A DNA stretch of 64,000 bases, taken from contig CAMCFJ010000003.1 in NCBI GenBank assembly GCA_945874105.1, positions 1 through 64,000 of the forward strand. The letters run 5' to 3'. Origin of the DNA: Candidatus Nitrotoga sp. CP45 (GTDB lineage: Bacteria; Pseudomonadota; Gammaproteobacteria; Burkholderiales; Gallionellaceae). The position numbers and the translations under genes are program-made. Below the pieces are notes generated by a model. It saw only the letters and a program-made list of their open reading frames with translations, did no database searches and had not been told where the DNA came from. Below, one piece after another: positions 17,831 through 27,040 of this stretch (the stretch's first letter is position 1; each line of letters begins with the position of its first letter).

Positions 17831-18405
17831 TTTTTATCCGCTACCAGTGTATAACCAGATACATCAAACTGCGCTACTAGTTCCGGCTCTGTCACGGGCG
17901 CGCCTTTGCTCAAAGCGTTGGCCTGCGAGCGTATGCTGACATTATCGAGCAGCAGATAGGGCTGCACTGTTTCTATGGCATAAAGAATTTTTCTCAGCGT
18001 GGGCATGTTGCTGATAAATTGGATATTGACCGTAACACGGCGATATCCGCCGTCATCCTTGAATGGCACCACCTGCATGCTGACCAGCTTACCGCCATCG
18101 GCCTCGATCAGGTTTTTTGCGGTTTCCTGAATTTCCGAGGCGGCCAAAGCGGCGCCCGTGTTTCTGAGGAAATGCTGACGGCCATTTTTATTCTTCACTT
18201 GATCGAGTGCCGACTGGACTTCGGCATGGGTCGATACAACGTGCCGGTAACGCCCCAAGTAATCGGCCAGGCTATCCAGCGACTGGTCGTAATGGCGATG
18301 CAACATGTTAATCGGGATGAATAGCAGCAAAATGCCTACAGTCAGGAACAAGATTAACAGCCCAATGGCCAGGCTACGACTTTGATTTTTAGAGAGGGCG
18401 CGCAT
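17827..18405 (-). CDS. gspM: T2SS protein GspM (PilO-like)
   Basis: 192 residues. A short cytoplasmic tail, one membrane helix (LAIGLLILFLTVGILLLFIP, about 12-31), a coiled-coil and a ferredoxin-like periplasmic domain (about 100-190) are visible, as in the PilO-like GspM subfamily (T2SSM_b). It partners GspL in the assembly platform. Start and stop overlap the flanking gsp genes (TGATG with gspL, ATGA with gspC), indicating translational coupling. Confidence 0.8.
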   Translation of the reverse strand: MRALSKNQSRSLAIGLLILFLTVGILLLFIPINMLHRHYDQSLDSLADYLGRYRHVVSTHAEVQSALDQVKNKNGRQHFLRNTGAALAASEIQETAKNLIEADGGKLVSMQVVPFKDDGGYRRVTVNIQFISNMPTLRKILYAIETVQPYLLLDNVSIRSQANALSKGAPVTEPELVAQFDVSGYTLVADKK

Positions 18406-19784
18406 CAGGGTTTAGCCTCTGGATGAGGCACCGCTTTTATTGCCTCTTTTTTAACTGGCGTATTCGAGGCTGGCAGCGCTGGCTTGACGGCTGGGACTCG
18501 GAGCGGCAATGGCGAATCAAACTTCTCCGCTTCAATCTTGTTTGACTCGGATATAGCATGCTCTGACTTACTGGCGCCAGTATCGGGCTTGCCTGATTCA
18601 GGCTTGCCAGCGGGGGGGGGGGGTTGCAGTGCAGATTGTCCGGGCGCTGGCGCAACGATTCCGGCAAGCGGCACTGTCTTTATTTCTGCCACTAGATGGT
18701 AACGCTCGCTGTTTGGCATATTCCCCTTGGTCAGCGGCGAGCGAAAGTTGGCGTCATGCAAAATTCTGGCGGTCTCAATCAAGGCGATCAATTTCGACGA
18801 GGAGCCGGTTTCCCCCTGGATTTGCAGTTCTTTGCCTTTGAGATTGAATTGTTGCACCCAGGTATCGTCCGGCAACAGACTAGACAACTCATCCAGCAGT
18901 ACCACTAGTGGCGGGACTGCCTGCTTTTTGTCCAGCATGAAATTATATTCTGCGGCCAGCCTTTCCTGCTCGCGCCGCAACACGTCAGTTTCTCTCGCTT
19001 GCTGCTTGGCACGGTCAACTATCGGTAGCAAGGCAATCACGGCTTGTCGCTTCTGCCAGATCGGAATGGATATGGCGGCCATTGCCAGGATCAGTGTTAG
19101 TAGTAATAACCCAGGATTGGTTCCGCGCAGCTTGGAAGGTTGGGTAGTATTGCGCTCGGCCGGCATCAGATTGATGGCATCGCCGTTCGGCACAGCAAAG
19201 GCAACATAGGCAGCATTGGCCGGCGCACCCCAACGTTCCAGCAGGTCAAGTGAACCATCCATCTCTGAGCGCGGTACAACCACCAACTTGACGGCAAGCC
19301 GGTTTTTTTGATTGTCCGCACGCAACACACGAAAATCGAAATAGACTTGTTCAGCTTTGAATGGGGTATGACGATCCATTTCGAAACCTAGCACTTGACG
19401 CAGATTTTTGGCTGCTGCCAGAGGTAGTTCGATCTGTTTGACCAGGCATTGAGTACCAGTGAGCCACAACGCAACCTGCTCATCGTGTTTATGTAGTTTG
19501 CTAAAAAGTGCCTGGAAAGCAATGCCTTGAGTATCACGGTCGCCAGACTGTCTGTCGACTCGACCCTGCTCGGTCAAGCTGCCTTGCAGCCAGCGGTGCA
19601 ATACAACGGCTTGAGGAGTCACTTCTATCAGAAGTCCATTAGCAGCATTTGCACCGGACTGCCGCAACCATTGCGGCACGAGCGCAATGAGTTCGCCAGA
19701 CCACCAACGCCAAAAGTGCCCAAGCGGGGAATTTCTGTCGAAAGTAAAGCGCGACTGGCGCGCAGCTTGAATTTTATTTGTCAT
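18405..19784 (-). CDS. gspL: T2SS protein GspL (PilM/PilN-like)
   Basis: 459 residues. The N-terminal cytoplasmic actin-like half (about 40-210, including QVLGFEMDRHTPFKAEQVYFDF) is followed by a membrane helix (LLLLTLILAMAAISI, near 225). A coiled-coil and a PilN-type periplasmic domain reach about 375. The long tail is Pro/Lys/Glu-rich. The tail contains four prolines encoded by an uninterrupted run of 12 C (18612-18623), a slippage-prone tract. GspL links the GspE ATPase to GspM. Confidence 0.82.
   Translation of the reverse strand: MTNKIQAARQSRFTFDRNSPLGHFWRWWSGELIALVPQWLRQSGANAANGLLIEVTPQAVVLHRWLQGSLTEQGRVDRQSGDRDTQGIAFQALFSKLHKHDEQVALWLTGTQCLVKQIELPLAAAKNLRQVLGFEMDRHTPFKAEQVYFDFRVLRADNQKNRLAVKLVVVPRSEMDGSLDLLERWGAPANAAYVAFAVPNGDAINLMPAERNTTQPSKLRGTNPGLLLLTLILAMAAISIPIWQKRQAVIALLPIVDRAKQQARETDVLRREQERLAAEYNFMLDKKQAVPPLVVLLDELSSLLPDDTWVQQFNLKGKELQIQGETGSSSKLIALIETARILHDANFRSPLTKGNMPNSERYHLVAEIKTVPLAGIVAPAPGQSALQPPPPAGKPESGKPDTGASKSEHAISESNKIEAEKFDSPLPLRVPAVKPALPASNTPVKKEAIKAVPHPEAKP
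18612..18623 (-). repeat. 12-base homopolymer in gspL
   Basis: Twelve G on the plus strand, so CCC CCC CCC CCC in the gspL reading frame (QPPPPAG). Loss or gain of one base would shift the frame in the C-terminal tail, after the PilN-like domain. Confidence 0.9.
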
Positions 19785-20048
19785 CTAAAACTGAAGTACA
19801 CATGTGGCGTTCCTCTCATTCTGGCGAAGAGGGGCTTAAGAGTATTGGGTTCTGCCTGAATTACAGAAATAGCGCATCCAAAAGATTTGTTAGCTCGTAC
19901 GCTTATTATCGTTAAGTTTTACCAAAGCTTTATACTCGCCACGAAAAATAAGATGCTGCGCCTACCAAGCCACTGTCATCTGTATTTTTCGTCTGCAATA
20001 TGGCGATTGCGCGATTCCTTTGGAAAGAGGACAAATCGCATACGATCC

Positions 20049-20996
20049 TTACTTTATAGCTGCTTGCTCCCCAACAATCGGCTTTGGAGTCGCCTCCCCT
20101 TCCTTCCAGGAAAAAAAAACGAACTTGCGAACAGCGCCTTGATCAACTTTTACCACAGTTTCACGTATGAACACTGTACCATCCGGCAACGCCGCTTCGG
20201 CACGGACACTATACACGGAACCGTCGTCACCCGCTACGGCAGCGGCTGCTGGCGCAAACGGCGGTGGCGGTAAATTTTTTACCAAGGCCTCCTGACGCGC
20301 TATAAGATAAGCATCAACCAGCGCTGCATTAGCGCCGGGTAATGCCAGTAAAACTTTTCTTGGTGCAATGGCTGCATTTATTCCAGCCTGATGTGAATCT
20401 ACAGTCAGTGCATCGGCCAGATTAGCGTACAAGTCCGGTGTCATGCCTAATACCCGCTGCAATTCATTAACCGTTTCAAATGGTGCATTGGACGGGCGAT
20501 ATTTCAACCCGGCAGCTTTGTATTCCGCAACCTCGGCCCCTTTGGGTCGTGGCAAATCGTCGCCATCGCGCCAATCTACAATTGCGTCCAACAGGACAAT
20601 ACTTTCTTCAACGGTCAGCCCGACACTTTTTAACAAGCCCTTCAGCAAATCGTCTGACGCGCTGTTGAGGTCAATTTTTCCGGACACATCCAGAACCATG
20701 ATGCTGAGCTTGCCCCCCCCGAATTCCCACTGATGCGGCACGCCATCGCCCTTCCATCGCTGCAGATCGGCGATCGGCTTGAACATTTCGTAGAGCGCGC
20801 GCTGCACGCCAGCATCAGCCAGCGCCTGGGCACGTGCCGATGCTGCCAGGTTCTGTGCCAGCAGCGTATCCGTACGCATGCTGAAAGCAAAGCTGGCCGC
20901 AATCACCGTCAACAATGTGGTTGCCCACAGCACTAATACCAGCGCAATACCATGTTGATGTTTTTTGTTGGTCACGGCCTTCATCCACTCACGCAT
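20049..20996 (-). CDS. gspK: T2SS minor pseudopilin GspK
   Basis: 315 residues. A prepilin-like N-terminus (HQHGIALVLVLWATTLLTVIAASFAF) is followed by the large GspK domain with the SAM-like helical insert (DLNSASDDLLKGLLKSVGLT ... PFETVNELQRVLGMTPDLY). It lacks the usual +5 Glu, as GspK does, and caps the pseudopilus tip with I and J. A start at ATG 20984 would overlap the gspJ stop as ATGA and may be the real one. After it, 264 bp without a visible gene (19785-20048) separate gspK from gspL, a longer gap than elsewhere in this locus. Confidence 0.88.
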   Translation of the reverse strand: MREWMKAVTNKKHQHGIALVLVLWATTLLTVIAASFAFSMRTDTLLAQNLAASARAQALADAGVQRALYEMFKPIADLQRWKGDGVPHQWEFGGGKLSIMVLDVSGKIDLNSASDDLLKGLLKSVGLTVEESIVLLDAIVDWRDGDDLPRPKGAEVAEYKAAGLKYRPSNAPFETVNELQRVLGMTPDLYANLADALTVDSHQAGINAAIAPRKVLLALPGANAALVDAYLIARQEALVKNLPPPPFAPAAAAVAGDDGSVYSVRAEAALPDGTVFIRETVVKVDQGAVRKFVFFSWKEGEATPKPIVGEQAAIK

Positions 20997-21658
20997 TTAT
21001 TGGCAGCGCTGTCCCACACACAGCCGGTATCAAGCCCAATCAACGGCGCCACTACCAAATCCGGCCAAACGCGGCCATTATTGAACTTGACCCGAACACG
21101 GATCAGGTAGGGTAACCGCTGTTGACTATCCCGAGCCCCCCACTGATCCCGCCATTGCGGTTCGGCATCTTTGGTTTCAGCACTGAAATAGGCGAAGCTT
21201 AATTCCTCCACATGATCCGCCAGCACGATTTTTTCGGCATTCTCCAATGCGCTAAAATCAATACTATCTGCCTCTGGGATAACGCGCCTCATTACCAGTT
21301 GACCAACATCATTATCCTGCACCAGCTCCAGGCTAATCAGAAACAGACCACCCGTACCTAATCGCACGGCAACCGGAGCCACCAGCTTGATACTGTCTGG
21401 CTGACCGACGAACGCCAGATTCATATCTGCTTTTTTCTTCCAGTGAAATGGCGTTACCTGGCTTAATTCACGCCGCATAAATCCTTGCAGCAAAGCCAAA
21501 TGTGTCGAATTTTCAGTGCGTATCTCGCCGGCATCCCAGCTGCGTGAGCCCAAGCGCATGCCACCAAACAACAAAGCCAGGATAAAACCGAGCAAAGACA
21601 TGGCGATTAGCAGCTCCAGCAAGGTGAAGCCGACGACCCTATGTTTGCTCAGGTTCAC
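20981..21658 (-). CDS. gspJ: T2SS minor pseudopilin GspJ
   Basis: 225 residues. The class III signal motif is VVGFTLLELLIAMSLLG: cleavage after Gly, Phe at +1, Glu at +5. The beta-rich head follows (SRSWDAGEIRTENSTHLALLQGFMRRELSQ), with conserved W..... RDQWG and a paired Cys near the C-terminus. It overlaps gspI by 4 bp. Part of the I-J-K tip complex. Confidence 0.88.
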   Translation of the reverse strand: MNLSKHRVVGFTLLELLIAMSLLGFILALLFGGMRLGSRSWDAGEIRTENSTHLALLQGFMRRELSQVTPFHWKKKADMNLAFVGQPDSIKLVAPVAVRLGTGGLFLISLELVQDNDVGQLVMRRVIPEADSIDFSALENAEKIVLADHVEELSFAYFSAETKDAEPQWRDQWGARDSQQRLPYLIRVRVKFNNGRVWPDLVVAPLIGLDTGCVWDSAANKCVSG

Positions 21659-22074
21659 AGCGCCACCCCATTCACCAGTCGCAGCGTTTTAAGGCTGGCC
21701 GAGCGCGGCTGGTCGCTGCCGCCCCATAGCACCTGGATTTCTACTTCCAGCAGCGATACGGGCAAAATCGGCACTGGCAATCCAGTCTGGTCGCTAGCCT
21801 GTGTCGGAGGCACCAAGTAGGGTCGAATGCTGATTTGCCAGCGGTAAACGGCATCAAATTCGCCATTGCTCTCGCTTACTTTCAGCGGCGTCTCGATGCC
21901 AACCGATGCCAACTTGCTTTGACCCAGCAACACTGCTTGCTGATACTCGTCAACACGTCTGGCATTACGCAAGCCGCCAGAAAAAATCTGCATCAATACG
22001 CCCAATATCAGTGCCAGAATTACAAATGCCACCAGCACTTCAAGCAAAGAAAAGCCACGACTGAATTTACGCAT
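21655..22074 (-). CDS. gspI: T2SS minor pseudopilin GspI
   Basis: 139 residues from ATG 22074 (MRKFSRGFSLLEVLVAFVIL). The cleavage site is G/FSLLE with Glu at +5. The short GspI head contains the typical AVLLGQSKLASVG segment. A TTG 21 nt upstream is a weaker start. About 130 bp separate it from gspH upstream, without a visible feature. Confidence 0.86.
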   Translation of the reverse strand: MRKFSRGFSLLEVLVAFVILALILGVLMQIFSGGLRNARRVDEYQQAVLLGQSKLASVGIETPLKVSESNGEFDAVYRWQISIRPYLVPPTQASDQTGLPVPILPVSLLEVEIQVLWGGSDQPRSASLKTLRLVNGVAL

Positions 22075-22202
22075 GCCCAAGGGGATTGTCAGCAAATAAC
22101 CTGAACATTTTCGCGGGTCTTAACTGATGCAATGTCATATTCGCTACCACTTGCAATATATACAGCTAATATTTCCAAAACGACCAGGTTCACATGCAGC
22201 CC

Positions 22203-22658
22203 TTAATTGAGAATGGTGACTTGGCCGGTCAGCCAGTCGACATTGATATCGTACTTGCGGACACCAGATGTTACCGTGATACGACCGCCGGTGGAGCTTC
22301 CATCCGGGTAAAAACGGATCGCGCCGACTTTGTCGGGCAGCAGTTCGGATTGCGCTGTGAATAGGCTGAAATCCACCTTTGCGGGCAAGGCGTAGCGACG
22401 CTGGTCACCACTCACCTTGAAATTTCGCTTTTCAACATCCAGTGTCAATGTCGACTCTTCTTTTCGCGTAACGGCCAGGCTGCGCGCTTGGCGTAAGCCA
22501 GCCGCCAGTTGGCGCGCCGCGCCTTTTAGTTCGGTGCCGGGCATGCCGGCGGAGATCATCGGTACCGCCAAGGCATATACCATCGCCATTAGCATCAGCA
22601 CTACCAGTAATTCAAGTAAGGTAAAACCGGCGCTGGCACGCGATTTTATTCGCCCCAA
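22203..22658 (-). CDS. gspH: T2SS minor pseudopilin GspH
   Basis: 151 residues with prepilin motif SAGFTLLELLVVLMLMAMV and a GspH/FimT head domain (AARQLAAGLRQARSLAVTRKEESTLTLD ... IRFYPDGSSTGGRITV). The start must be TTG 22658, because an in-frame TAA lies immediately before it and the next Met is inside the membrane helix. This start overlaps the end of gspG by 13 bp, which supports coupling. Confidence 0.86.
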   Translation of the reverse strand: MGRIKSRASAGFTLLELLVVLMLMAMVYALAVPMISAGMPGTELKGAARQLAAGLRQARSLAVTRKEESTLTLDVEKRNFKVSGDQRRYALPAKVDFSLFTAQSELLPDKVGAIRFYPDGSSTGGRITVTSGVRKYDINVDWLTGQVTILN

Positions 22659-23086
22659 TTATTGATATCCTTGTTTTCGCCATCGCCGCCTTCACGGTTA
22701 TCAAGGCCAAGTGAACTGATGTCAAAATCTTTATTGTGCTGCCCCGGCGAGGCGTAATGGTAATCGTTGCCCCACGGATCTTTTGGCACCATCTTCGATC
22801 CCTTGATATAAGGGCCGTTCCAACCAGTCGCACCAGTTGGTGCCTCGATCAATGCTGACAAACTTTCCTGTGAGGTGGGATAGCGTCCTACTTCCAGCCT
22901 GAACAATTCCAGGCTCTGTCCAAGCTGCTCGATTTGCAGCTTGCCCGTTTTGCTTTTCGATGTACCAAGATAATCCATTACCTTTGGCCCCACCAAACCA
23001 GCTAACAGGCCCAGAATTACCAGCACAACCAGTAACTCGAGCAAGGTAAATCCCCTTTCCCGCCGTACCTGACTCATCCTGCTCAT
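22646..23086 (-). CDS. gspG: T2SS major pseudopilin GspG
   Basis: 146 residues from ATG 23086, preceded by a GGAGAGA ribosome site. Prepilin site RGFTLLELLVVLVILG; the head carries the signature of major pseudopilins (LFRLEVGRYPTSQESLSAL, WNGPYIKG, DPWGNDYHY, SPGQHNKDFDI) including the calcium-loop region. A TTG 15 nt earlier is possible but unlikely. Polymerises into the pseudopilus that drives secretion. Confidence 0.95.
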   Translation of the reverse strand: MSRMSQVRRERGFTLLELLVVLVILGLLAGLVGPKVMDYLGTSKSKTGKLQIEQLGQSLELFRLEVGRYPTSQESLSALIEAPTGATGWNGPYIKGSKMVPKDPWGNDYHYASPGQHNKDFDISSLGLDNREGGDGENKDINNWGE

Positions 23087-23149
23087 AATATCTCTCTCCA
23101 AAAATATACCATTTCTACTTTCCTATGCAGTCGGACTCTCAATTTCTGA

Positions 23150-24364
23150 TTACATCGCCAAGTCGTTGACACTAAGGATGGCAAGCAGAATTGACATAAT
23201 GATACCGCCAATCAACAGCCCCAGCCCCAAAATCAGCACCGGCTCCATTAGACTTAACATGCGCTTGACCGTTGTTTGCACCTCATTGTCGTACACATCT
23301 GCAACGCGCAGCAGCATTTCTTCAAGCTGGCCCGTTTCTTCGCCAACCACCACCATGTGGACCGCAAGCTTGGGAAACAAACCCGTCTCCATCATTGGCT
23401 TGCCCAACCCCAACCCTTGCTTGAGCTGATTCGCCACACTGTCGAGTCCTTCGGCCATGACGCTATTATTCAAGGTTTCTTTGATAATGAAGAGCGCGTT
23501 CAATAAAGTCACTCCGTTGCCTAGCAAAGTGCCCAAGCTACGACTAAAGCGAGCCACTTCGATCTTTGCCACCAAGTCGCCTACCAGCGGCAGGCGCAGA
23601 AAAATGCCATCCCAACGGTAGCGGCTGGCCGGGTTGTTCATTTGCTGTCGCAGCAGCGCATAAATGGCTAACGCACCAATCAGCAACATCCACCAGTCAT
23701 GACGTAAAAAATCACCAGCGGCAATGACGATTTGCGTTGGCAGCGGCAGGGTTTTACCGGATTGCTGAAACATCAGGGAAAACTGCGGCACAACAAACAT
23801 CAGCAACATCATCACAGAACTGACTGCCACCACCATCAGAATTGCGGGATAAATTAATGCAGATGTGACAGTTTGCTTGAGTGCTTTGGCGCGTTCCATG
23901 AATTCAGTGATACGCGTCAGCACCGGACCAAGTGCACCACCAGCCTCGCCAGCACGCACCATATTGAGGTAGAAACGGGAAAATACGCCTTTCTGCGCTT
24001 CCATCGCTGAGGAAAGCGAAGCCCCGCCGCGCACATCGTCACGCACCTGCGTCAGCAGCTTGCGCACTTTATCGTTTTCCGATAGCTCGACCAGAATTTC
24101 CAATGCGCGATCAAGCGGCAGGCCGGCATGTAGTAACGTTGCAATTTCACTTGTGAATACGCCAATTTCTGCCTGAGTAACCCGACTGGAGCGTAACCAT
24201 CCAAATGAGGCGTTTCCTGCATTTTTTTCCAGTTGCGCCAGTTCAACCTGAATCGGAATATAGCCCATAGCCTGCAAACGATCTACCACCGCTTCATTAG
24301 TACGGGCTTCCATTTCGCCTTCCAGCGCTTCTCCGTCTGCACTAACCGCGTTGTATTGAAACAT
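23150..24364 (-). CDS. gspF: T2SS inner-membrane platform protein GspF
   Basis: 404 residues from ATG 24364 (MFQYNAVSADGEALEG). Two tandem GspF domains, each with a helical bundle and membrane helices: about 65-190 (FTSEIATLLHAGLPLDRALEIL ... LTSALIYPAILMVVA) and 270-395 (FSRSLGTLLGNGVTLLNAL ... LMEPVLILGLGLLIGGII). It begins 8 bp after gspE. It rotates or moves the pseudopilus base in response to GspE. Confidence 0.94.
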   Translation of the reverse strand: MFQYNAVSADGEALEGEMEARTNEAVVDRLQAMGYIPIQVELAQLEKNAGNASFGWLRSSRVTQAEIGVFTSEIATLLHAGLPLDRALEILVELSENDKVRKLLTQVRDDVRGGASLSSAMEAQKGVFSRFYLNMVRAGEAGGALGPVLTRITEFMERAKALKQTVTSALIYPAILMVVAVSSVMMLLMFVVPQFSLMFQQSGKTLPLPTQIVIAAGDFLRHDWWMLLIGALAIYALLRQQMNNPASRYRWDGIFLRLPLVGDLVAKIEVARFSRSLGTLLGNGVTLLNALFIIKETLNNSVMAEGLDSVANQLKQGLGLGKPMMETGLFPKLAVHMVVVGEETGQLEEMLLRVADVYDNEVQTTVKRMLSLMEPVLILGLGLLIGGIIMSILLAILSVNDLAM

Positions 24365-24372
24365 CGGCAAAA

Positions 24373-26067
24373 TCAAGTCTCCCGCGTCACGCGCAATACT
24401 TCTTCAATGGTCGTAACCCCTGCCATCACTTTGCGCAAGCCGTTATCAAACATAGTTCGCATGCCTTGTTCAATCGCCAGCTTGCGTATTTCCCCGGCAG
24501 TCGCATGCTGCATCACCAAGCTGCGAATACCATCAGTCATCGGAAGCATTTCCACAATACTGACTCGGCCAATATAGCCCGTGTGAGCACAGTGTGAACA
24601 ACCAACCGCATGATAAAGCTCAATCGGACGCGCTTCGGTAAAACGATGCAACTCCATTTCATCGACCACTTCGGGCAGCACTGCTCGCAATTGACGGCAT
24701 TGTTCGCACAGTGTGCGCACCAGGCGCTGCGCCAGAATGCCTATAACAGTGGATGTCAGAAGGTAATCGTCCATACCCATATCGAGCAGACGGTTGATCG
24801 TGCTGGCAGCATCGTTGGTGTGCAGGGTTGACAGCACCAAGTGACCGGTCAGTGCGGCCTGCACGGCAATTTGCGCGGTTTCCAAATCGCGAATTTCGCC
24901 GATCATGATAACGTCAGGATCCTGGCGCACTATGGAGCGAAGGGCGTTGGCAAAGGTAAGGCCGATCTGCGCTTTGACCTGAATCTGGTTGACACCTTCC
25001 ATCTGGTATTCGACTGGGTCTTCCACAGTGAGTATCTTGACATCCGATTTGTTCAGTATTTGCAATGCAGTGTAGAGCGTGGTGGTTTTGCCGCTACCGG
25101 TTGGGCCGGTGGCCAGAATAATGCCATGGGGCTGTTGCAACACATCTATAAATACTTTGAGCACATCATCGTCAAACCCAAGCGCGGCAAAATTCAGGGT
25201 GGTGCCACTCTTGTCGAGAATCCGCATAACCACGCTCTCGCCATGCATGGTAGGCACAGTGGAAACACGCAAATCGATTTCCTTACTCTGAATTCGCAAT
25301 TTAATGCGGCCATCTTGCGGCAGACGCCGTTCCGCAATATCCATACTTGCCATGATTTTAATACGCGATATGACGGCAGCGGACAAGCGCCGTGGTGGTG
25401 ACTCTACCTCGTGCATCACCCCGTCTACCCGGTAACGCACGATCAGGCGATTTTCGAATGGCTCAATGTGAACATCAGATGCACGCGCCTCCAGTGCATG
25501 GCCAATAATCAAGTTAACCAGACGGATAACCGGCGCCTCGCTGGCGAGATCCTTAAGATGCTGTACATCGTCGCTCGCACCTTCTTCCTCGAGGGTTTCG
25601 ATGTCGCCGACAATCTCCCCCATCGACGTCTTGCCGCTGCCATAAAGACGCTCGAAAGCGCTTTCCATATCCTGCTGCACTGCCACACGCACACTGACCG
25701 AACGATGCGTTAGTAAGCCAAAGGCATTGATGACGTATTGATCAAGTGGATCCACTAGCGCCAGCACCAGCTCATGTTCATCTTCATGTAGCGGCAACGC
25801 TTTAGACTCTTTGAGGAAACGCACCGACACACGCTCTTCCAGCAAGGGCACTTGGGGATAATCAGCCGCCTCTACCAGTGCGAGTCCAAGTTGTGCCGCC
25901 AATGCCTCTGCCACATCCCGGGCGGTAACCACTCCCAGCTTTAATAGCAGCGCGCCAATACGCTCATGGTCGCCGATTTCTTCTTTCTGCAAGTCTAGCG
26001 CGCGCTCCAACTCGAGCGCACTCAGCTTCCCCTGCTCAACTAACCACTCTCCTAAACGTTTCCTCAA
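24373..26067 (-). CDS. gspE: T2SS ATPase GspE
   Basis: 564 residues. An N-terminal GspE/PilB N1 domain is followed by the AAA-like secretion ATPase. Walker A is GPTGSGKTTT, the Asp box and Walker B lie in DPDVIMIGEIRDLETA, and the His box includes GHLVLSTLHTNDA. The tetracysteine zinc motif is CEQC ... CSHC near the C-terminus. First gene of the leftward gsp run; about 190 bp upstream separate it from the DUF3426 gene. Confidence 0.95.
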   Translation of the reverse strand: MRKRLGEWLVEQGKLSALELERALDLQKEEIGDHERIGALLLKLGVVTARDVAEALAAQLGLALVEAADYPQVPLLEERVSVRFLKESKALPLHEDEHELVLALVDPLDQYVINAFGLLTHRSVSVRVAVQQDMESAFERLYGSGKTSMGEIVGDIETLEEEGASDDVQHLKDLASEAPVIRLVNLIIGHALEARASDVHIEPFENRLIVRYRVDGVMHEVESPPRRLSAAVISRIKIMASMDIAERRLPQDGRIKLRIQSKEIDLRVSTVPTMHGESVVMRILDKSGTTLNFAALGFDDDVLKVFIDVLQQPHGIILATGPTGSGKTTTLYTALQILNKSDVKILTVEDPVEYQMEGVNQIQVKAQIGLTFANALRSIVRQDPDVIMIGEIRDLETAQIAVQAALTGHLVLSTLHTNDAASTINRLLDMGMDDYLLTSTVIGILAQRLVRTLCEQCRQLRAVLPEVVDEMELHRFTEARPIELYHAVGCSHCAHTGYIGRVSIVEMLPMTDGIRSLVMQHATAGEIRKLAIEQGMRTMFDNGLRKVMAGVTTIEEVLRVTRET

Positions 26068-26254
26068 CTTGATGCTTTCTGTGCGAAAAAGTGCAGGAAT
26101 GGTATCACGAACATGTGGATTTTCGCGCCGGGCTGCCCGAATTCGCTTTTAACCGAGCTATAACATAAAGCACCACATACAATTTCAAGTCTCAAGTGTA
26201 AAAAACGCGGCATTTTGTTTGTTAGCACGCTTAATATAACGATGGGCGCATTAT

Positions 26255-27040
26255 TTAAGGATAAAACAAAAACAAGCGATATCCAGTTGGTCTAAGGTCG
26301 GCAGTATCAAGATGCAGCTTGATGCCCGCCTCACGGTTGGGTAGTAGCCCTTGTTTTTCGTCCTCGCTGGGTTTGAGATATTCCGCTGGAGAGAAGATGC
26401 GGCGTGCAAGCACCTCATCCATCGAGTTGGTGAGTGTAAGTTCGAGATTGGGATAGGTCTGCGCGTAAGACGCACGGTTTCGCAAGATGGCATTGAGAGC
26501 GATGGCGCTCGCTTGTTTTGGATCGGACTCCAGGTCGGAAGATTCGATGCTCAGCAGGTCAATTTTTTTCGGCAATGGAATATTGCAGTTGAGCAGCTTG
26601 CAATAAGACGTGATTGTTGATTTGATGCCTGGCAAATGTGCGGCGAGTTCGACACGAAAAAAATAGGTGGCCTGTGCCAGTAACACCATGAACAACAATA
26701 ATGCGACCGTCACCCATGACCAGTGAACATTCTTTTGGATGACTGAGGGTCTGGTTTCCAGCACTTCATCTTTACTGACCGCAGCGAGATGACTGAAATC
26801 ATATTGATCGTGGGTTGCGGGGATTTGCTCTGCCGGGCTTTCGACAGGCACTTGCTGCATTTCTTCCTGAGCCAGGGTCAGATCAAGTTGCGGGCTGGGT
26901 TCGTTATCATGTAATTGTTTTGTTGCGTTAAATATCGCCCGGCATCGTCCGCAACGCACCGTGCCCTGGTGCATATCCAGCTGAGCTTGGCAGACTTTAA
27001 AGCGGGTGCCACACTCCGGGCATTGGGTGACTTCGTTCAT
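26255..27040 (-). CDS. Zinc-ribbon membrane protein (MJ0042 / DUF3426)
   Basis: 261 residues from ATG 27040. The N-terminal zinc ribbon has CPEC (near 7-10) and CGRC (near 30-33). An acidic linker, one membrane helix (WVTVALLLFMVLLAQATYFF, about 110-130) and a C-terminal DUF3426 beta domain (SDLESDPKQASAIALNAILRN ... LELTLTNSMDEVLARRIFSPAEYL) follow. The start overlaps the prmA stop as ATGA, a pairing common in betaproteobacteria. Function unknown. Confidence 0.85.
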   Translation of the reverse strand: MNEVTQCPECGTRFKVCQAQLDMHQGTVRCGRCRAIFNATKQLHDNEPSPQLDLTLAQEEMQQVPVESPAEQIPATHDQYDFSHLAAVSKDEVLETRPSVIQKNVHWSWVTVALLLFMVLLAQATYFFRVELAAHLPGIKSTITSYCKLLNCNIPLPKKIDLLSIESSDLESDPKQASAIALNAILRNRASYAQTYPNLELTLTNSMDEVLARRIFSPAEYLKPSEDEKQGLLPNREAGIKLHLDTADLRPTGYRLFLFYP

